Position numbers and translations under genes: made by a program. The notes under the pieces were generated by a model. The model worked only from the letters and a program-made list of their open reading frames with translations. It made no database searches and was not told the DNA's origin. This document shows, one piece after another, positions 9,482 to 18,600 of a stretch of 64,000 nucleotides of DNA. Numbering within the stretch: the first letter of the stretch is position 1; each line of letters starts with the position of its first letter. Origin of the DNA: Winogradskyella helgolandensis (lineage in GTDB: Bacteria; Bacteroidota; Bacteroidia; Flavobacteriales; Flavobacteriaceae); NCBI RefSeq assembly GCF_013404085.1, contig NZ_JABFHO010000001.1, forward strand, positions 3,919,501 to 3,983,500. Direction: 5' to 3'.

Positions 9482-10054
9482 TTGGAATTACCAGAATTAT
9501 ATTTTAAAACCGATATGGAATGGCGTGAATGGTTACTAGACTATCATGATTCAGTAAAAGGCGTCCATTTAATTTTCTACAAAGTAGATCATAAAAAAGA
9601 CTCTATGCGTTGGGAAGAAGCCGTAAAAGTGGCGCTTTGTTTTGGTTGGATAGATTCTACTGTAAAAAGTTTGGGTAATGGAAAACGGCGACAATATTTT
9701 TGTCCTAGAAAACCGAAGAGTGTTTGGAGTGCGGTTAACAAAAATTATATTATTGATTTACATAAAGAAAACTTAATCCACAAAAGCGGTCATAATTCTA
9801 TAAAGATTGCTAAAGAAAATGGTAGCTGGTCAGCATTAGATGATGTAGAAAATGGCATTATTCCTGAAGCACTACAGAAGGCATTTGATTCCAATAAAAG
9901 AGCCTATTCTAACTACCTCAACTTTGCTCCTAGTTATAGAAAAAGCTATTTATACTGGTTAAATCAAGCAAAAAGAGAAACTACGCAACAAAAAAGAATC
10001 GCAGAGATAATTAAACTCTGCGATGCTAATATTAAAAGTCGGGAGGTAAGATAA
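9482..10054 (+). CDS. YdeI/OmpD-associated family protein
   Basis: 190 residues. Starts at a TTG placed 3 bp after the M1 peptidase stop. The next in-frame Met would remove the conserved ELPELYFKTDMEWREWL opening. The region MRWEEAVKVALCFGWIDS and the following KPKSVWSAVNK are characteristic of the YdeI/OmpD-associated family, whose biochemical role is poorly known. No signal peptide, so probably cytosolic. It ends 1 bp before the convergent AAA ATPase gene. Confidence 0.75.
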   Translation: MELPELYFKTDMEWREWLLDYHDSVKGVHLIFYKVDHKKDSMRWEEAVKVALCFGWIDSTVKSLGNGKRRQYFCPRKPKSVWSAVNKNYIIDLHKENLIHKSGHNSIKIAKENGSWSALDDVENGIIPEALQKAFDSNKRAYSNYLNFAPSYRKSYLYWLNQAKRETTQQKRIAEIIKLCDANIKSREVR

Positions 10055-10055
10055 A

Positions 10056-11519
10056 CTACAAACCACTAATATAACTTCCGTAAGGATCTTTAAACTGCAT
10101 ACCTTCAGAATAACTATACTTGCTTAACTTATTAAATTGTGTTAATCCCCAGAGAATAAATTCTTTTTCAAAATAAACATCTTTAGGATCTATTTCTGGT
10201 TGATAATCTGCAATTAAAGCATCTAAAGGAGTAACCTCATCTAATTTTGCTTTGTAAGCTTTATCGTCATATTCATTTAACAATTCAAAACCGTCTCCAT
10301 TGAAAAACCATGAGATTAAATCATCATATGGAGTTTCATCTCCTTGTTTTTCTAGTTTTTCAACTTTAGGGAAATATTTAGGAAATAACGTTTTCACTGC
10401 GGCTTCCAATAAAGCGTTAGCCACAAAATCGGCACCTTCTTGTTCTCCTTCATAAACCAATTCTACTTTTCCTGTAATTGCAGGAATCACTCCAATAAAA
10501 TCAGATAATCGGACTGAAGTTGTATCATCTCCAGAAATTAATGCACGGCGTTCGGCGGTACTTAATAAATTCTCAAAAGCCGTAATACTCATACGCGCAC
10601 TTACTCCACTTTTAACATCTACATATTCACTTTCTCTCGCTTCAAAACTAATTTGTTCTAGTAAATCTTTTGCTAATTCTGGGACATAAACAGATTCCGA
10701 TTGTCTTGAATCTAGTTTCGCCTCTTGTGCTGTAATTGTTCTTGCCGTTTCTACATCTTCAGGATAATGCGTTAAAATCTGAGAACCAATTCTATCTTTT
10801 AAAGGTGTTACAATGCTTCCTCTATTAGTATAATCTTCAGGATTTGCGGTAAACACAAACTGCATGTCTAAAGGCAAGCGTAATTTGAATCCTCTAATTT
10901 GAATATCTCCTTCCTGCAAAATATTAAATAAGGCGACTTGAATTCGAGCTTGTAAATCTGGCAGTTCATTAATGACGAAAATACAACGGTTAGCACGTGG
11001 AATCATGCCATAATGAATAACACGATCATCGGCATAACTCAATTTTAAATTGGCTGCTTTTATCGGATCGACATCACCAATAATATCTGCAACAGTTACA
11101 TCTGGTGTCGCTAATTTCTCCGCAAAACGAGCATTTCTGTGTAGCCAAGTTATTGGAGTATCATCTCCTTTTTCTGCAATCAATTCTACAGCAAATCTTG
11201 AAATTGGTGCTAAAGGATCATCATTAATCTCCGAACCTTCTACGACTGGAATATATTCATTCAACAGATTCACCATCATTCTTGCCAAACGTGTTTTTGC
11301 CTGTCCTCTTAATCCTAATAAATTGATATTATGTCTCGACAAAATAGCACGTTCTAATTCAGGAATCACCGTATTTTCATAACCGTGAATCCCTTCAAAC
11401 GTGGTTTTCTTATTTTTTATGTTTTCAATCAGATTATCTCTCAATTCATCTTTAATAGATTTTGATTGATAGCCTGCTTTTTTTAGTTCGCCTAACGTAT
11501 GTATTGTTTCTATTTTCAT
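10056..11519 (-). CDS. MoxR/BchI-like AAA+ ATPase (magnesium chelatase-type)
   Basis: About 487 residues. The N-terminal half is an AAA+ domain: NLLGLRGQAKTRLARMM (Walker A; an Ala occupies the last Gly of GxxxxGK), CIFVINELPDL (Walker B), VFTANPEDYTNRG (sensor 1) and DRIGSQILTHYP. These ATPases partner with VWA proteins in chaperone-like complexes, and the VWA gene lies directly upstream in the same orientation, 87 bp away. The ATG at 11519 is chosen over a TTG two codons earlier. A role in chlorophyll synthesis is not implied. Confidence 0.85.
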   Translation of the reverse strand: MKIETIHTLGELKKAGYQSKSIKDELRDNLIENIKNKKTTFEGIHGYENTVIPELERAILSRHNINLLGLRGQAKTRLARMMVNLLNEYIPVVEGSEINDDPLAPISRFAVELIAEKGDDTPITWLHRNARFAEKLATPDVTVADIIGDVDPIKAANLKLSYADDRVIHYGMIPRANRCIFVINELPDLQARIQVALFNILQEGDIQIRGFKLRLPLDMQFVFTANPEDYTNRGSIVTPLKDRIGSQILTHYPEDVETARTITAQEAKLDSRQSESVYVPELAKDLLEQISFEARESEYVDVKSGVSARMSITAFENLLSTAERRALISGDDTTSVRLSDFIGVIPAITGKVELVYEGEQEGADFVANALLEAAVKTLFPKYFPKVEKLEKQGDETPYDDLISWFFNGDGFELLNEYDDKAYKAKLDEVTPLDALIADYQPEIDPKDVYFEKEFILWGLTQFNKLSKYSYSEGMQFKDPYGSYISGL

Positions 11520-11606
11520 ATTCAATTATTAGAAAAGAGATTATAGATAAAAGAAAATAGACTCAGCCATTTCTCTATTCTATGCTCTTTATTCTTTATT
11601 CTTTTT

Positions 11607-12737
11607 TTATCCTTTAATTCTCTTCTTTCTGTTATTCTCGTAATCTTCAAAAATCATTTCACCCAAACCTTTCAATCCTGTGTAGAATGCTTTACCTCTA
11701 TTGGCTTGCGTAAATTTTCTAATAAATTGCATTAAATAGGGATCTTCAGCAATCATAAACGTTGTTATCGGAATATGTAAACGTCTAGCTTGTTGCGCCA
11801 TCGCATAACACTTGTTAGTGATAAATGGATCTAAACCATTACTATTTTTATAATATTGTCCGTCTGGCATACGCAAACAACTGGGTTTACCATCCGTAAT
11901 CATAAAAATCTGCTTGTTAGTATTTCGTTTTCTGCGTAACATATCCATTGCCAATTGTAATCCGGCAACCGTATTGGTATGATATGGCCCTACTTTTAAA
12001 TAGGGTAATTCTTTGATTTTAATGGGCCAAGCATCGTTTCCAAATACTAATATTTCTAAAGTATCTTTTGGATAGCGTGTGGTAATTAATTCTGCCAAAG
12101 CCATAGCTACTTTTTTAGCAGGTGTTATTCGGTCTTCTCCGTAAAGAATCATACTGTGACTAATATCAATCATGAGTACTGTACTCATTTGGCTTTTATG
12201 AAGGGTTTCTTCAACTACCAAGTCTTCTTCGGTTAGACTAAAATCACCAATACCATTATTGATCTGCGCGTTTCTAATGCTTTCAGTCATGGAAACTTTA
12301 TCTAGATTATCCCCAAACTGATAGGCTCTAAAATCTCCTGTATGTTCATCCCCTAGACCAACACCTTTACTTTTATGATTACCAGAACCACTGCGCTTTA
12401 TTTTACCAAAAATTTGATCTAAAGCTTGCTGACGAATAGCGCGTTCTGTTTTGGCTGTAATTGTCATACCGCCTTCACCTGTTCCATTAGGATCTAGTTC
12501 TTCTCTTATATAACCTTTATTCTTTAGGTCTTCAATAAAATCATCAATGGTATACTCTGGAGTCGTTAACTTATATTCTTTATCTAGACTACGTAACCAA
12601 TCAATAGCTTCGTCAAAATCGCCTGAGGTATGCGTAATGAGCTCCTTAAAAATCTCGAAAAGTTTTTCGAAAGGTGATTGGTGAGGAGCTTCGTAGGTTT
12701 TAAAAACAAAACCCGATTTATTTAATTTTTGTTTCAT
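11607..12737 (-). CDS. VWA-domain protein (CoxE/MoxR partner)
   Basis: About 376 residues. The C-terminal half is a von Willebrand factor A domain with the metal site MIDISHSMILYGEDR (DxSxS), the GPYHTNTVAGLQLA region and MITDGKPSCL. The N-terminal ~150 residues form a helical region. Such proteins act with the MoxR-type ATPase encoded just downstream, probably loading metal or remodelling a client. Start: the ATG at 12737 (MKQKLNKSGF) is preferred to a GTG nine codons upstream. The client is not evident from neighbours. Confidence 0.83.
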   Translation of the reverse strand: MKQKLNKSGFVFKTYEAPHQSPFEKLFEIFKELITHTSGDFDEAIDWLRSLDKEYKLTTPEYTIDDFIEDLKNKGYIREELDPNGTGEGGMTITAKTERAIRQQALDQIFGKIKRSGSGNHKSKGVGLGDEHTGDFRAYQFGDNLDKVSMTESIRNAQINNGIGDFSLTEEDLVVEETLHKSQMSTVLMIDISHSMILYGEDRITPAKKVAMALAELITTRYPKDTLEILVFGNDAWPIKIKELPYLKVGPYHTNTVAGLQLAMDMLRRKRNTNKQIFMITDGKPSCLRMPDGQYYKNSNGLDPFITNKCYAMAQQARRLHIPITTFMIAEDPYLMQFIRKFTQANRGKAFYTGLKGLGEMIFEDYENNRKKRIKG

Positions 12738-12893
12738 AGCTATGTAAAAATAAGGCTTTTTCACACGGCTATCATCAGCATTAACATCTCCTTTAGAAAT
12801 TAAACAATAGCTTTTCGCTATATTTTAGACAGTAGTAACGCTATTCCAATGAATAAAAATTATACTTATTGAGCAACTTTGTAATCATTAGCA

Positions 12894-12911
12894 TGATATA
12901 TAAGAATATCA
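12894..12911 (-). promoter_or_regulatory. Imperfect palindrome upstream of the VWA-AAA pair
   Basis: TGATAT, six bases, then ATATCA in the gap between the fnr-like gene and the VWA gene. It resembles the Fnr-like boxes but has a longer spacer and no matching promoter box at the same distance. It may be an unrelated operator or chance. Confidence 0.2.
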
Positions 12912-12951
12912 CTAAAACTCTAGCCTTAAAACTTATAAATAAAAACGTCTG

Positions 12952-13629
12952 TTACTCAACACGTCTCAAACCTTCAAAATCTATAACCTTTATTTGTTTT
13001 CCTGTAGTGGAAATCAAGTCTTCCTTTTTAAATTGAGACAAAATTCTAATGGCAGACTCTGTAGCAGTTCCTACAAGATTGGCATAGTCTTCTCTAGATA
13101 AGATAACGCTTAAATACCCATTCTCGTCAACATCAAAAGTAGAATGCAAATACATTAGTAAATCCGCTAAACGTTGTTTTACAGATTTCTGAGCCATATC
13201 TACAATGATATTATCTGCAATTCTCAGCTCTTTAGCCATGTCTTGTAACATATCTAAAGAAAAGCTTGCGTTTTTTGATAAATCATGAAGAATTTCGTTT
13301 TTAGGAATAAAGCAAACTTCCATTTCATTTACTGCAATAGCGGTAAGGTTAGATTTCTCATCGGTAACTAATGAACGTTGCCCTAATAAATCACCTCTTA
13401 CGACTAGTTTAACAATTTGGTCTTTACCATTAGCACTCAATTTTGTTAACTTACAAACACCATCCTTAATACAATAAATACCATTTATACTTTCACCTTC
13501 TCTAAATAAAGTTTCACCTTTTTGTATAAACTTAGAAGTTTTACATCCAGATATACGAATTAAATCGTCTTTTTCTAAAGATCTTAAAGCATTAAACTGT
13601 TTAACGATACATTGTTGGCACTTTGTCAT
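12952..13629 (-). CDS. Crp/Fnr-family transcriptional regulator
   Basis: 225 residues from the ATG at 13629 (an in-frame TTG lies seven codons upstream). The N-terminal ~120 residues are a cyclic-nucleotide-binding fold (GETLFREGESINGIYCIKDG). The C-terminal part is a Crp-type winged helix (LSREDYANLVGTATESAIRIL). The N-terminus has only a CQQC pair and one further nearby Cys (SGCKTS), not the full four-Cys set of E. coli FNR. It sits divergent from ccoI with a shared palindrome between them, so it probably controls the high-affinity oxidase genes in response to oxygen or redox. Confidence 0.88.
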   Translation of the reverse strand: MTKCQQCIVKQFNALRSLEKDDLIRISGCKTSKFIQKGETLFREGESINGIYCIKDGVCKLTKLSANGKDQIVKLVVRGDLLGQRSLVTDEKSNLTAIAVNEMEVCFIPKNEILHDLSKNASFSLDMLQDMAKELRIADNIIVDMAQKSVKQRLADLLMYLHSTFDVDENGYLSVILSREDYANLVGTATESAIRILSQFKKEDLISTTGKQIKVIDFEGLRRVE

Positions 13630-13647
13630 AGGAAAAACTCTTAAATT

Positions 13648-13655
13648 CAAAGTTA
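13648..13655 (-). promoter_or_regulatory. -7 promoter box of the Fnr-like gene
   Basis: The minus strand reads TAACTTTG, an exact match to the Bacteroidota TAnnTTTG box, about 20 bp before the ATG at 13629. The Fnr-like operator lies 19 bp upstream of this box centre, between the expected -33 and -7 elements. Binding there would therefore probably repress this promoter. Confidence 0.5.
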
Positions 13656-13663
13656 ATCAAAAC

Positions 13664-13677
13664 ATGACAAATATCAT
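13664..13677. promoter_or_regulatory. Fnr-like operator between fnr and ccoI
   Basis: ATGACAAATATCAT, a palindrome of type ATGAT-N4-ATCAT with one arm mismatch. The five-base arms and four-base spacer match the geometry of classical FNR boxes (TTGAT-N4-ATCAA). The centre is 33 bp upstream of the ccoI -7 box. Two further near-perfect copies stand before ccoS and hemN at the same distance. Confidence 0.6.
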
Positions 13678-13699
13678 AGATTAAAATTAGTACTTTTAA

Positions 13700-13707
13700 G
13701 ACTTTTG
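13700..13707 (+). promoter_or_regulatory. Probable ccoI -7 promoter box
   Basis: GACTTTTG matches TAnnTTTG except for the first base, and is centred exactly 33 bp from the upstream operator, as in the ccoS and hemN promoters. Transcription would start near 13710, leaving a leader of about 25 bases if the ATG at 13735 is used. Confidence 0.45.
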
Positions 13708-13734
13708 TTATAGGTATAAATGAGCAAATTAAAA

Positions 13735-16110
13735 ATGGAAAACAAAACTTGTTTTCACTGTGGTGATGACTGTGGTAGTCATCCAATTACATTTCAGGAT
13801 AAATCATTCTGTTGCAATGGTTGTAAAACCGTTTTCGAGATTTTTAACGAAAACGATCTTACGTGTTATTACGATTTACAAAATTCTCCTGGAGCAATTC
13901 CAAAGGAAATAGAAGGCAAATACGATTTTCTATCTCAAGAAAATATCATCGAAAAGCTTACAGAATTTAGAGATGGTTCCGTAGAAATAGCTACACTTTA
14001 CATTCCACATATTCACTGTAGTTCCTGTATTTGGATTCTCGAAAATTTAAACAAACTCAATCCAGGTATTTCAGATTCTCAAGTCAATTTCGGCAAGAAA
14101 ACAGTTAGAGTTACTTACAATTCAGACACAACCAATTTAAAAGCGGTAGTTCTATTATTAAGCGCTATCGGTTATGAACCTTATATTAGTTTAGATGATT
14201 TTAATTCTGGCAAAAAACATATTAATCGAAGCTTAATTTACAAACTTGGAGTTGCTGCTTTTGGGTTTGGTAATATTATGTTTTTGTCTTTTCCTGAGTA
14301 TTTTGAAGTCAACGAATTTTGGCTAGAACAATATAAACCGCTCTTTCGTTGGTTAATGTTTGCCATGTCATTACCGATTGTATTTTATTCTGCACAAGAT
14401 TATTTTATATCAGCATATAAAGGTTTAAAAGCAAAAATCCTGAATATTGATGTTCCAATCGCACTTGGAGTTTCTGTTCTTTTTATAAGAAGTACCGTCG
14501 AAATTACCTTTGATATGGGTTCTGGTTTTTTTGATAGTTTAGCCGGATTAATATTCTTTTTATTAACTGGAAAATTCTTCCAACAAAAAACCTATGAGTT
14601 CTTATCCTTTGAACGCGATTATAAATCATACTTTCCAATTGCCATCACTAAAATTGATAAAGATGGAAACGAAAATTCAATTCAGGTTTACGATATAGAA
14701 AAAGGGGATCGCATTTTAATTCGGAATGAAGAACTAATTCCTATTGATGGTATTCTTATTAATGGAAAAGCAAAATTAGATTACAGTTTTGTAACAGGTG
14801 AATCACAAACAGTTTCCAAACAATCTGGAGACAAATTATTTGCAGGAGGAAAACAAACCAATGGAGTCATTGAAATGGAGGCTTTAAAATCCGTTGAACA
14901 AAGTTATCTCACACAATTATGGAGTAATGATGTGTTCAACAAAAATAAAGAAGACGGGTTTACCAATATTACCAACACTATAAGTAAACATTTTACTATT
15001 GCGATACTAACCATTGCATTTATTGCAACATCATTTTGGTTATTTGTGGATTCTAGCAAAGCCATGAATGTATTTACAGCTGTGCTAATTATTGCGTGTC
15101 CTTGTGCAATTGCTCTCTCCGCACCTTTCACTTTTGGAAACTTATTAAGAATCTTCGGTAAACAAAAATTTTATGTAAAGAATGCCAGTGTCATTGAACA
15201 ATTAGCACAAATAAATACCGTGATTTTTGATAAAACAGGAACCATTACCTCTAATAAAGATAGTAGTGCCGAATATGATGGAGAGTTACTTTCAGATTCT
15301 GAAAACATCGTTCTTAAAAATTCACTTAGAGGTTCTAATCATCCCTTAAGTAGAACCTTATATACTATTTTAGAAGAAAACAATATTGTGACACTTGATA
15401 CTTTTGAAGAGCACATAGGTAAAGGAATTGAAGCAAAACACAATGCTGTAAACATGAAAATTGGTTCGGCAAGTTTTGTTGGAAATCCAAACACTAGTGC
15501 TCTGTTAAACACTACAGTTCATGTCAGTAGCAATAATATCTATAAAGGAAAATTTACATTTTACAACAGCTATAGAAAAGGGGTTTCAAAATTATTCAAT
15601 CAATTAAAAAAACATTTTGATTTGGTCATTCTTTCTGGCGATAATGAAGGTGAGCTTGAAAATTTAAAAAAATTGCTACCAGCTAAAACTAAATTAATTT
15701 TCAATCAAAAACCCGAAGATAAATTAGAGTTTATTAAATATCATCAATCCGAAGGAGCTAAAGTATTAATGATTGGTGATGGCTTAAATGATGCTGGTGC
15801 ATTAGCACAGAGTGATGTTGGAATTGCTATATCAGAAGATGTAAACGTCTTCTCTCCAGCTTGTGATGCTATTTTAGATGCTTCAAAATTTAAGCAATTA
15901 TACAGCTATATCCAAGCCTCTAAATCAGCCATAAAAATTATTAAGTGGAGTTTTGTATTGTCGTTTTTTTACAATATTATTGGGTTATACTTTGCTATAA
16001 CCGGACAATTAGAACCCGTAGTTGCCGCAATATTAATGCCTTTAAGTTCAATTAGTATTGTTATATTTACAACTATTGCCACAAATTTTTTAGGAAAGAA
16101 ATTAGAATGA
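13735..16110 (+). CDS. ccoI: CcoI-type copper-translocating P-type ATPase
   Basis: 791 residues. N-terminal Cys-rich module (CFHCGDDCG, then CCNGC), a heavy-metal-associated domain with HCSSC (Cys95/Cys98), about eight membrane helices, and the P1B motifs IACPCAIALSAP (CPC around 455-457), DKTGTIT (phosphorylated Asp) and MIGDGLNDAGAL. CcoI-type ATPases export Cu(I) for insertion into the cbb3 oxidase binuclear centre, and this gene is directly followed by ccoS and ccoNO. The ATG at 13735 is chosen to start just before the conserved Cys motif. An ATG five codons upstream (13720) is an equal alternative. Confidence 0.93.
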   Translation: MENKTCFHCGDDCGSHPITFQDKSFCCNGCKTVFEIFNENDLTCYYDLQNSPGAIPKEIEGKYDFLSQENIIEKLTEFRDGSVEIATLYIPHIHCSSCIWILENLNKLNPGISDSQVNFGKKTVRVTYNSDTTNLKAVVLLLSAIGYEPYISLDDFNSGKKHINRSLIYKLGVAAFGFGNIMFLSFPEYFEVNEFWLEQYKPLFRWLMFAMSLPIVFYSAQDYFISAYKGLKAKILNIDVPIALGVSVLFIRSTVEITFDMGSGFFDSLAGLIFFLLTGKFFQQKTYEFLSFERDYKSYFPIAITKIDKDGNENSIQVYDIEKGDRILIRNEELIPIDGILINGKAKLDYSFVTGESQTVSKQSGDKLFAGGKQTNGVIEMEALKSVEQSYLTQLWSNDVFNKNKEDGFTNITNTISKHFTIAILTIAFIATSFWLFVDSSKAMNVFTAVLIIACPCAIALSAPFTFGNLLRIFGKQKFYVKNASVIEQLAQINTVIFDKTGTITSNKDSSAEYDGELLSDSENIVLKNSLRGSNHPLSRTLYTILEENNIVTLDTFEEHIGKGIEAKHNAVNMKIGSASFVGNPNTSALLNTTVHVSSNNIYKGKFTFYNSYRKGVSKLFNQLKKHFDLVILSGDNEGELENLKKLLPAKTKLIFNQKPEDKLEFIKYHQSEGAKVLMIGDGLNDAGALAQSDVGIAISEDVNVFSPACDAILDASKFKQLYSYIQASKSAIKIIKWSFVLSFFYNIIGLYFAITGQLEPVVAAILMPLSSISIVIFTTIATNFLGKKLE

Positions 16111-16122
16111 TTAAAAATAATG

Positions 16123-16144
16123 AAACATGATATTTATCATGTTT
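16123..16144. promoter_or_regulatory. Fnr-like operator upstream of ccoS-ccoNOQP
   Basis: A perfect palindrome with nine-base arms and the four-base spacer ATTT. Its core is ATGATATTTATCAT. It lies in the 79-bp gap after ccoI and is centred 33 bp upstream of the TACTTTTG promoter box. That puts it near -40, the usual position for a class II Fnr/Crp activator site. No T-run follows, so a terminator is less likely. Confidence 0.7.
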
Positions 16145-16162
16145 TCAAACCGGCCTCAATAT

Positions 16163-16170
16163 TACTTTTG
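16163..16170 (+). promoter_or_regulatory. -7 promoter box for ccoS-ccoNOQP
   Basis: TACTTTTG, an exact TAnnTTTG match, ends 19 bp before the ccoS ATG. Its position relative to the palindrome suggests Fnr-activated transcription of the oxidase genes separately from ccoI. Confidence 0.6.
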
Positions 16171-16189
16171 AGCCATAACTTCAGTAGGT

Positions 16190-16375
16190 ATGAGTGTTAT
16201 TTATATTTTATTAACGGTTAGCGTCGTTATTGGCGTGGCTTTCTTTGTCATTTTTATAATGGCCGTAAAGTCTGGACAATATGATGACGACTATACTCCT
16301 TCTGTACGAATGCTATTTGAAGACGAACTGGTAAAAGAACCAACCAATACATCAAAACAAACTAAAACTGACTAA
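16190..16375 (+). CDS. ccoS: CcoS, cbb3 oxidase assembly protein
   Basis: 61 residues with one N-terminal membrane helix (VIYILLTVSVVIGVAFFVIFIMA) and a short cytoplasmic tail containing the typical GQYDD followed by an acidic stretch. CcoS is needed for cofactor insertion into cbb3-type oxidase. Size, topology and position between ccoI and ccoNO all fit the family. 11 bp before ccoNO, so co-transcribed. Confidence 0.9.
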   Translation: MSVIYILLTVSVVIGVAFFVIFIMAVKSGQYDDDYTPSVRMLFEDELVKEPTNTSKQTKTD

Positions 16376-16386
16376 TTAAATTAAAT

Positions 16387-18594
16387 ATGGAAATGCAACA
16401 ATTCTATTACGATAATAAAATCGTTAAAAAATTCCTCTATGCTACCATTCTTTGGGGAGTTGTTGGGATGCTTGTAGGCCTCATTTTGGCCTATATGTTT
16501 TTATTCCCTAACATGACTGATGGCATCTCTTGGTTGAGTTTTGGTCGATTAAGACCATTGCACACCAATGCCGTTATTTTTGCCTTTGTTGGTAATGCCA
16601 TTTTTGCTGGTGTTTACTACTCTACACAACGCCTCTTAAAAGCAAGAATGTTTAGTGACTTTTTAAGTAACTTAAATTTCTGGGGCTGGCAAGCTATCAT
16701 TGTCGCTGCAGCAATTACATTACCTTTAGGTTATTCAACATCTAAAGAATATGCAGAATTAGAATGGCCAATAGATATTGCTATCGCTTTAATTTGGGTC
16801 GCTTTTGGTATTAACCTTATTGGTACCATGATTAAGCGTCGTCAACGTCACTTATACGTGGCGCTATGGTTTTACTTAGCAACGTTCGTAACGGTAGCTG
16901 TACTTCATATATTTAATAGTTTGGCACTTCCTGTAAGTTTCACCGGTATGAAAAGTTATTCTGTGTATGCAGGTGTACAAGACGCCTTAGTACAATGGTG
17001 GTACGGACATAATGCCGTTGCATTTTTCTTAACAACACCATTCTTAGGGTTAATGTATTATTTTGTACCTAAAGCTGCCAATAGACCTGTGTATTCATAT
17101 CGACTTTCTATTGTTCACTTTTGGTCATTGATCTTTATATATATTTGGGCGGGACCTCACCACCTTTTATATACAGCATTACCAGAATGGGCACAACATT
17201 TAGGTGTGGCATTCTCAATTATGTTATTAATGCCATCTTGGGGTGGAATGATCAACGGATTGTTAACCTTGCGTGGAGCTTGGGATAAAGTACGTACAGA
17301 TCCTGTTTTAAAGTTTATGGTGGTAGCTATTACCGGTTATGGTATGGCAACCTTTGAAGGACCAATGTTATCCCTTAAAAATGTAAATGCCATCGCCCAC
17401 TTTACGGATTGGATTATCGCACACGTGCACGTTGGTGCTTTAGCATGGAATGGTTTCCTAGCCTTTGGTATGATTTATTATCTAATCCCTAAATTATTTA
17501 AAACAAAATTATACTCTATCGGTTTAGCAAATATGCATTTCTGGATTGGTACGTTAGGTATTATGTTATATGCTTTACCACTTTACGTTGCAGGTTTTGC
17601 ACAAGCAAGTATGTGGAAACAATTTAATCCAGACGGAACATTAGTATACGGTAACTTTTTAGAAACCGTAACCGAAATTATGCCAATGTATTGGATGCGT
17701 GCTATTGGAGGTACATTATACATTACTGGTATGATCATTTTAGTGGTCAATGTTATTCTTACCGTTGTAACGTCTAAACATGGGGTTACAGACGAATTAG
17801 CTGAAGCTCCTGCGTTAACACGTGTTTCTAAAAGTAGAGTTGCTGGAGAAGGCTGGCACACTTGGTTAGAGCGTAAACCAATTCAATTAACTATTTACGC
17901 TACAATTGCAATTTTAATTGGTGGTATTGTGCAGATTATACCAACCATAGTTGTAAAATCTAATATACCAACTATTAGCACGGTTAAACCTTACACTCCT
18001 TTAGAACTTGAGGGTAGAGACCTTTATATTAGAGAAGGTTGTGTGGGCTGTCACTCACAAATGGTGCGTCCGTTTAGATCTGAAGTAGAACGTTATGGTG
18101 AATACTCTAAAGCGGGAGAATTTGTTTACGATCACCCATTCCTTTGGGGAAGTAAACGTACAGGACCAGATTTACATCGTGTTGGAGGTAAGTACTCAGA
18201 CAACTGGCACTTTAACCACATGTACGATCCTCAAAGTACATCGTCAGGATCCATTATGCCAGCGTATCAATGGTTAATTGTTGGAGAAGAAGCTAAACTA
18301 GATAAATCCTCAACTGAAATGAAAATGGAAACCATGGTGTCATTAGGTGTCCCTTATACAGATGAAGAAATTGCTAATGCACAAGCGCATATGTTAGAAC
18401 AAGGTACTCAAATCGAGCAAAGCCTATATAATGACCCAGATTTTGTAGCTTCTTATGAAGCCGATAAAGCGGCCTCAGGTGACGAATTTGTTGAAATGCG
18501 AAATAGAGAAATCGTAGCCTTAATTGCTTATTTACAGCGCTTAGGAACGGATATCAAAGTAAAAGATATTATTGACGAAACCGCTCAAAACTAA
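16387..18594 (+). CDS. ccoN: Fused CcoN-CcoO: cbb3 cytochrome c oxidase subunits I and II
   Basis: 735 residues. The first ~500 residues are CcoN, the multi-helix haem-copper subunit. The conserved His-containing helices include WWYGHNAVAFF, WAGPHHLLYTALP and HFTDWIIAHVHVGALAW. After a linker and one membrane helix, the CcoO part carries a single c-type haem site CVGCH (552-556) followed by SQMVRPFRSEVERYGEYS. The fusion is the usual Bacteroidota arrangement. The enzyme reduces oxygen with high affinity and pumps protons at the inner membrane. CcoQ and CcoP follow in the same operon. Confidence 0.96.
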   Translation: MEMQQFYYDNKIVKKFLYATILWGVVGMLVGLILAYMFLFPNMTDGISWLSFGRLRPLHTNAVIFAFVGNAIFAGVYYSTQRLLKARMFSDFLSNLNFWGWQAIIVAAAITLPLGYSTSKEYAELEWPIDIAIALIWVAFGINLIGTMIKRRQRHLYVALWFYLATFVTVAVLHIFNSLALPVSFTGMKSYSVYAGVQDALVQWWYGHNAVAFFLTTPFLGLMYYFVPKAANRPVYSYRLSIVHFWSLIFIYIWAGPHHLLYTALPEWAQHLGVAFSIMLLMPSWGGMINGLLTLRGAWDKVRTDPVLKFMVVAITGYGMATFEGPMLSLKNVNAIAHFTDWIIAHVHVGALAWNGFLAFGMIYYLIPKLFKTKLYSIGLANMHFWIGTLGIMLYALPLYVAGFAQASMWKQFNPDGTLVYGNFLETVTEIMPMYWMRAIGGTLYITGMIILVVNVILTVVTSKHGVTDELAEAPALTRVSKSRVAGEGWHTWLERKPIQLTIYATIAILIGGIVQIIPTIVVKSNIPTISTVKPYTPLELEGRDLYIREGCVGCHSQMVRPFRSEVERYGEYSKAGEFVYDHPFLWGSKRTGPDLHRVGGKYSDNWHFNHMYDPQSTSSGSIMPAYQWLIVGEEAKLDKSSTEMKMETMVSLGVPYTDEEIANAQAHMLEQGTQIEQSLYNDPDFVASYEADKAASGDEFVEMRNREIVALIAYLQRLGTDIKVKDIIDETAQN

Positions 18595-18600
18595 TTTATT

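Noticed and set aside
11050..11382. Plus-strand 110-residue open frame opposite the AAA ATPase
   Set aside because: Shadow of the conserved AAA domain on the other strand.
12894..12911. TGATAT-N6-ATATCA as a fourth Fnr-like box
   Set aside because: The spacer is too long and no -7 box lies 33 bp from it on either strand.
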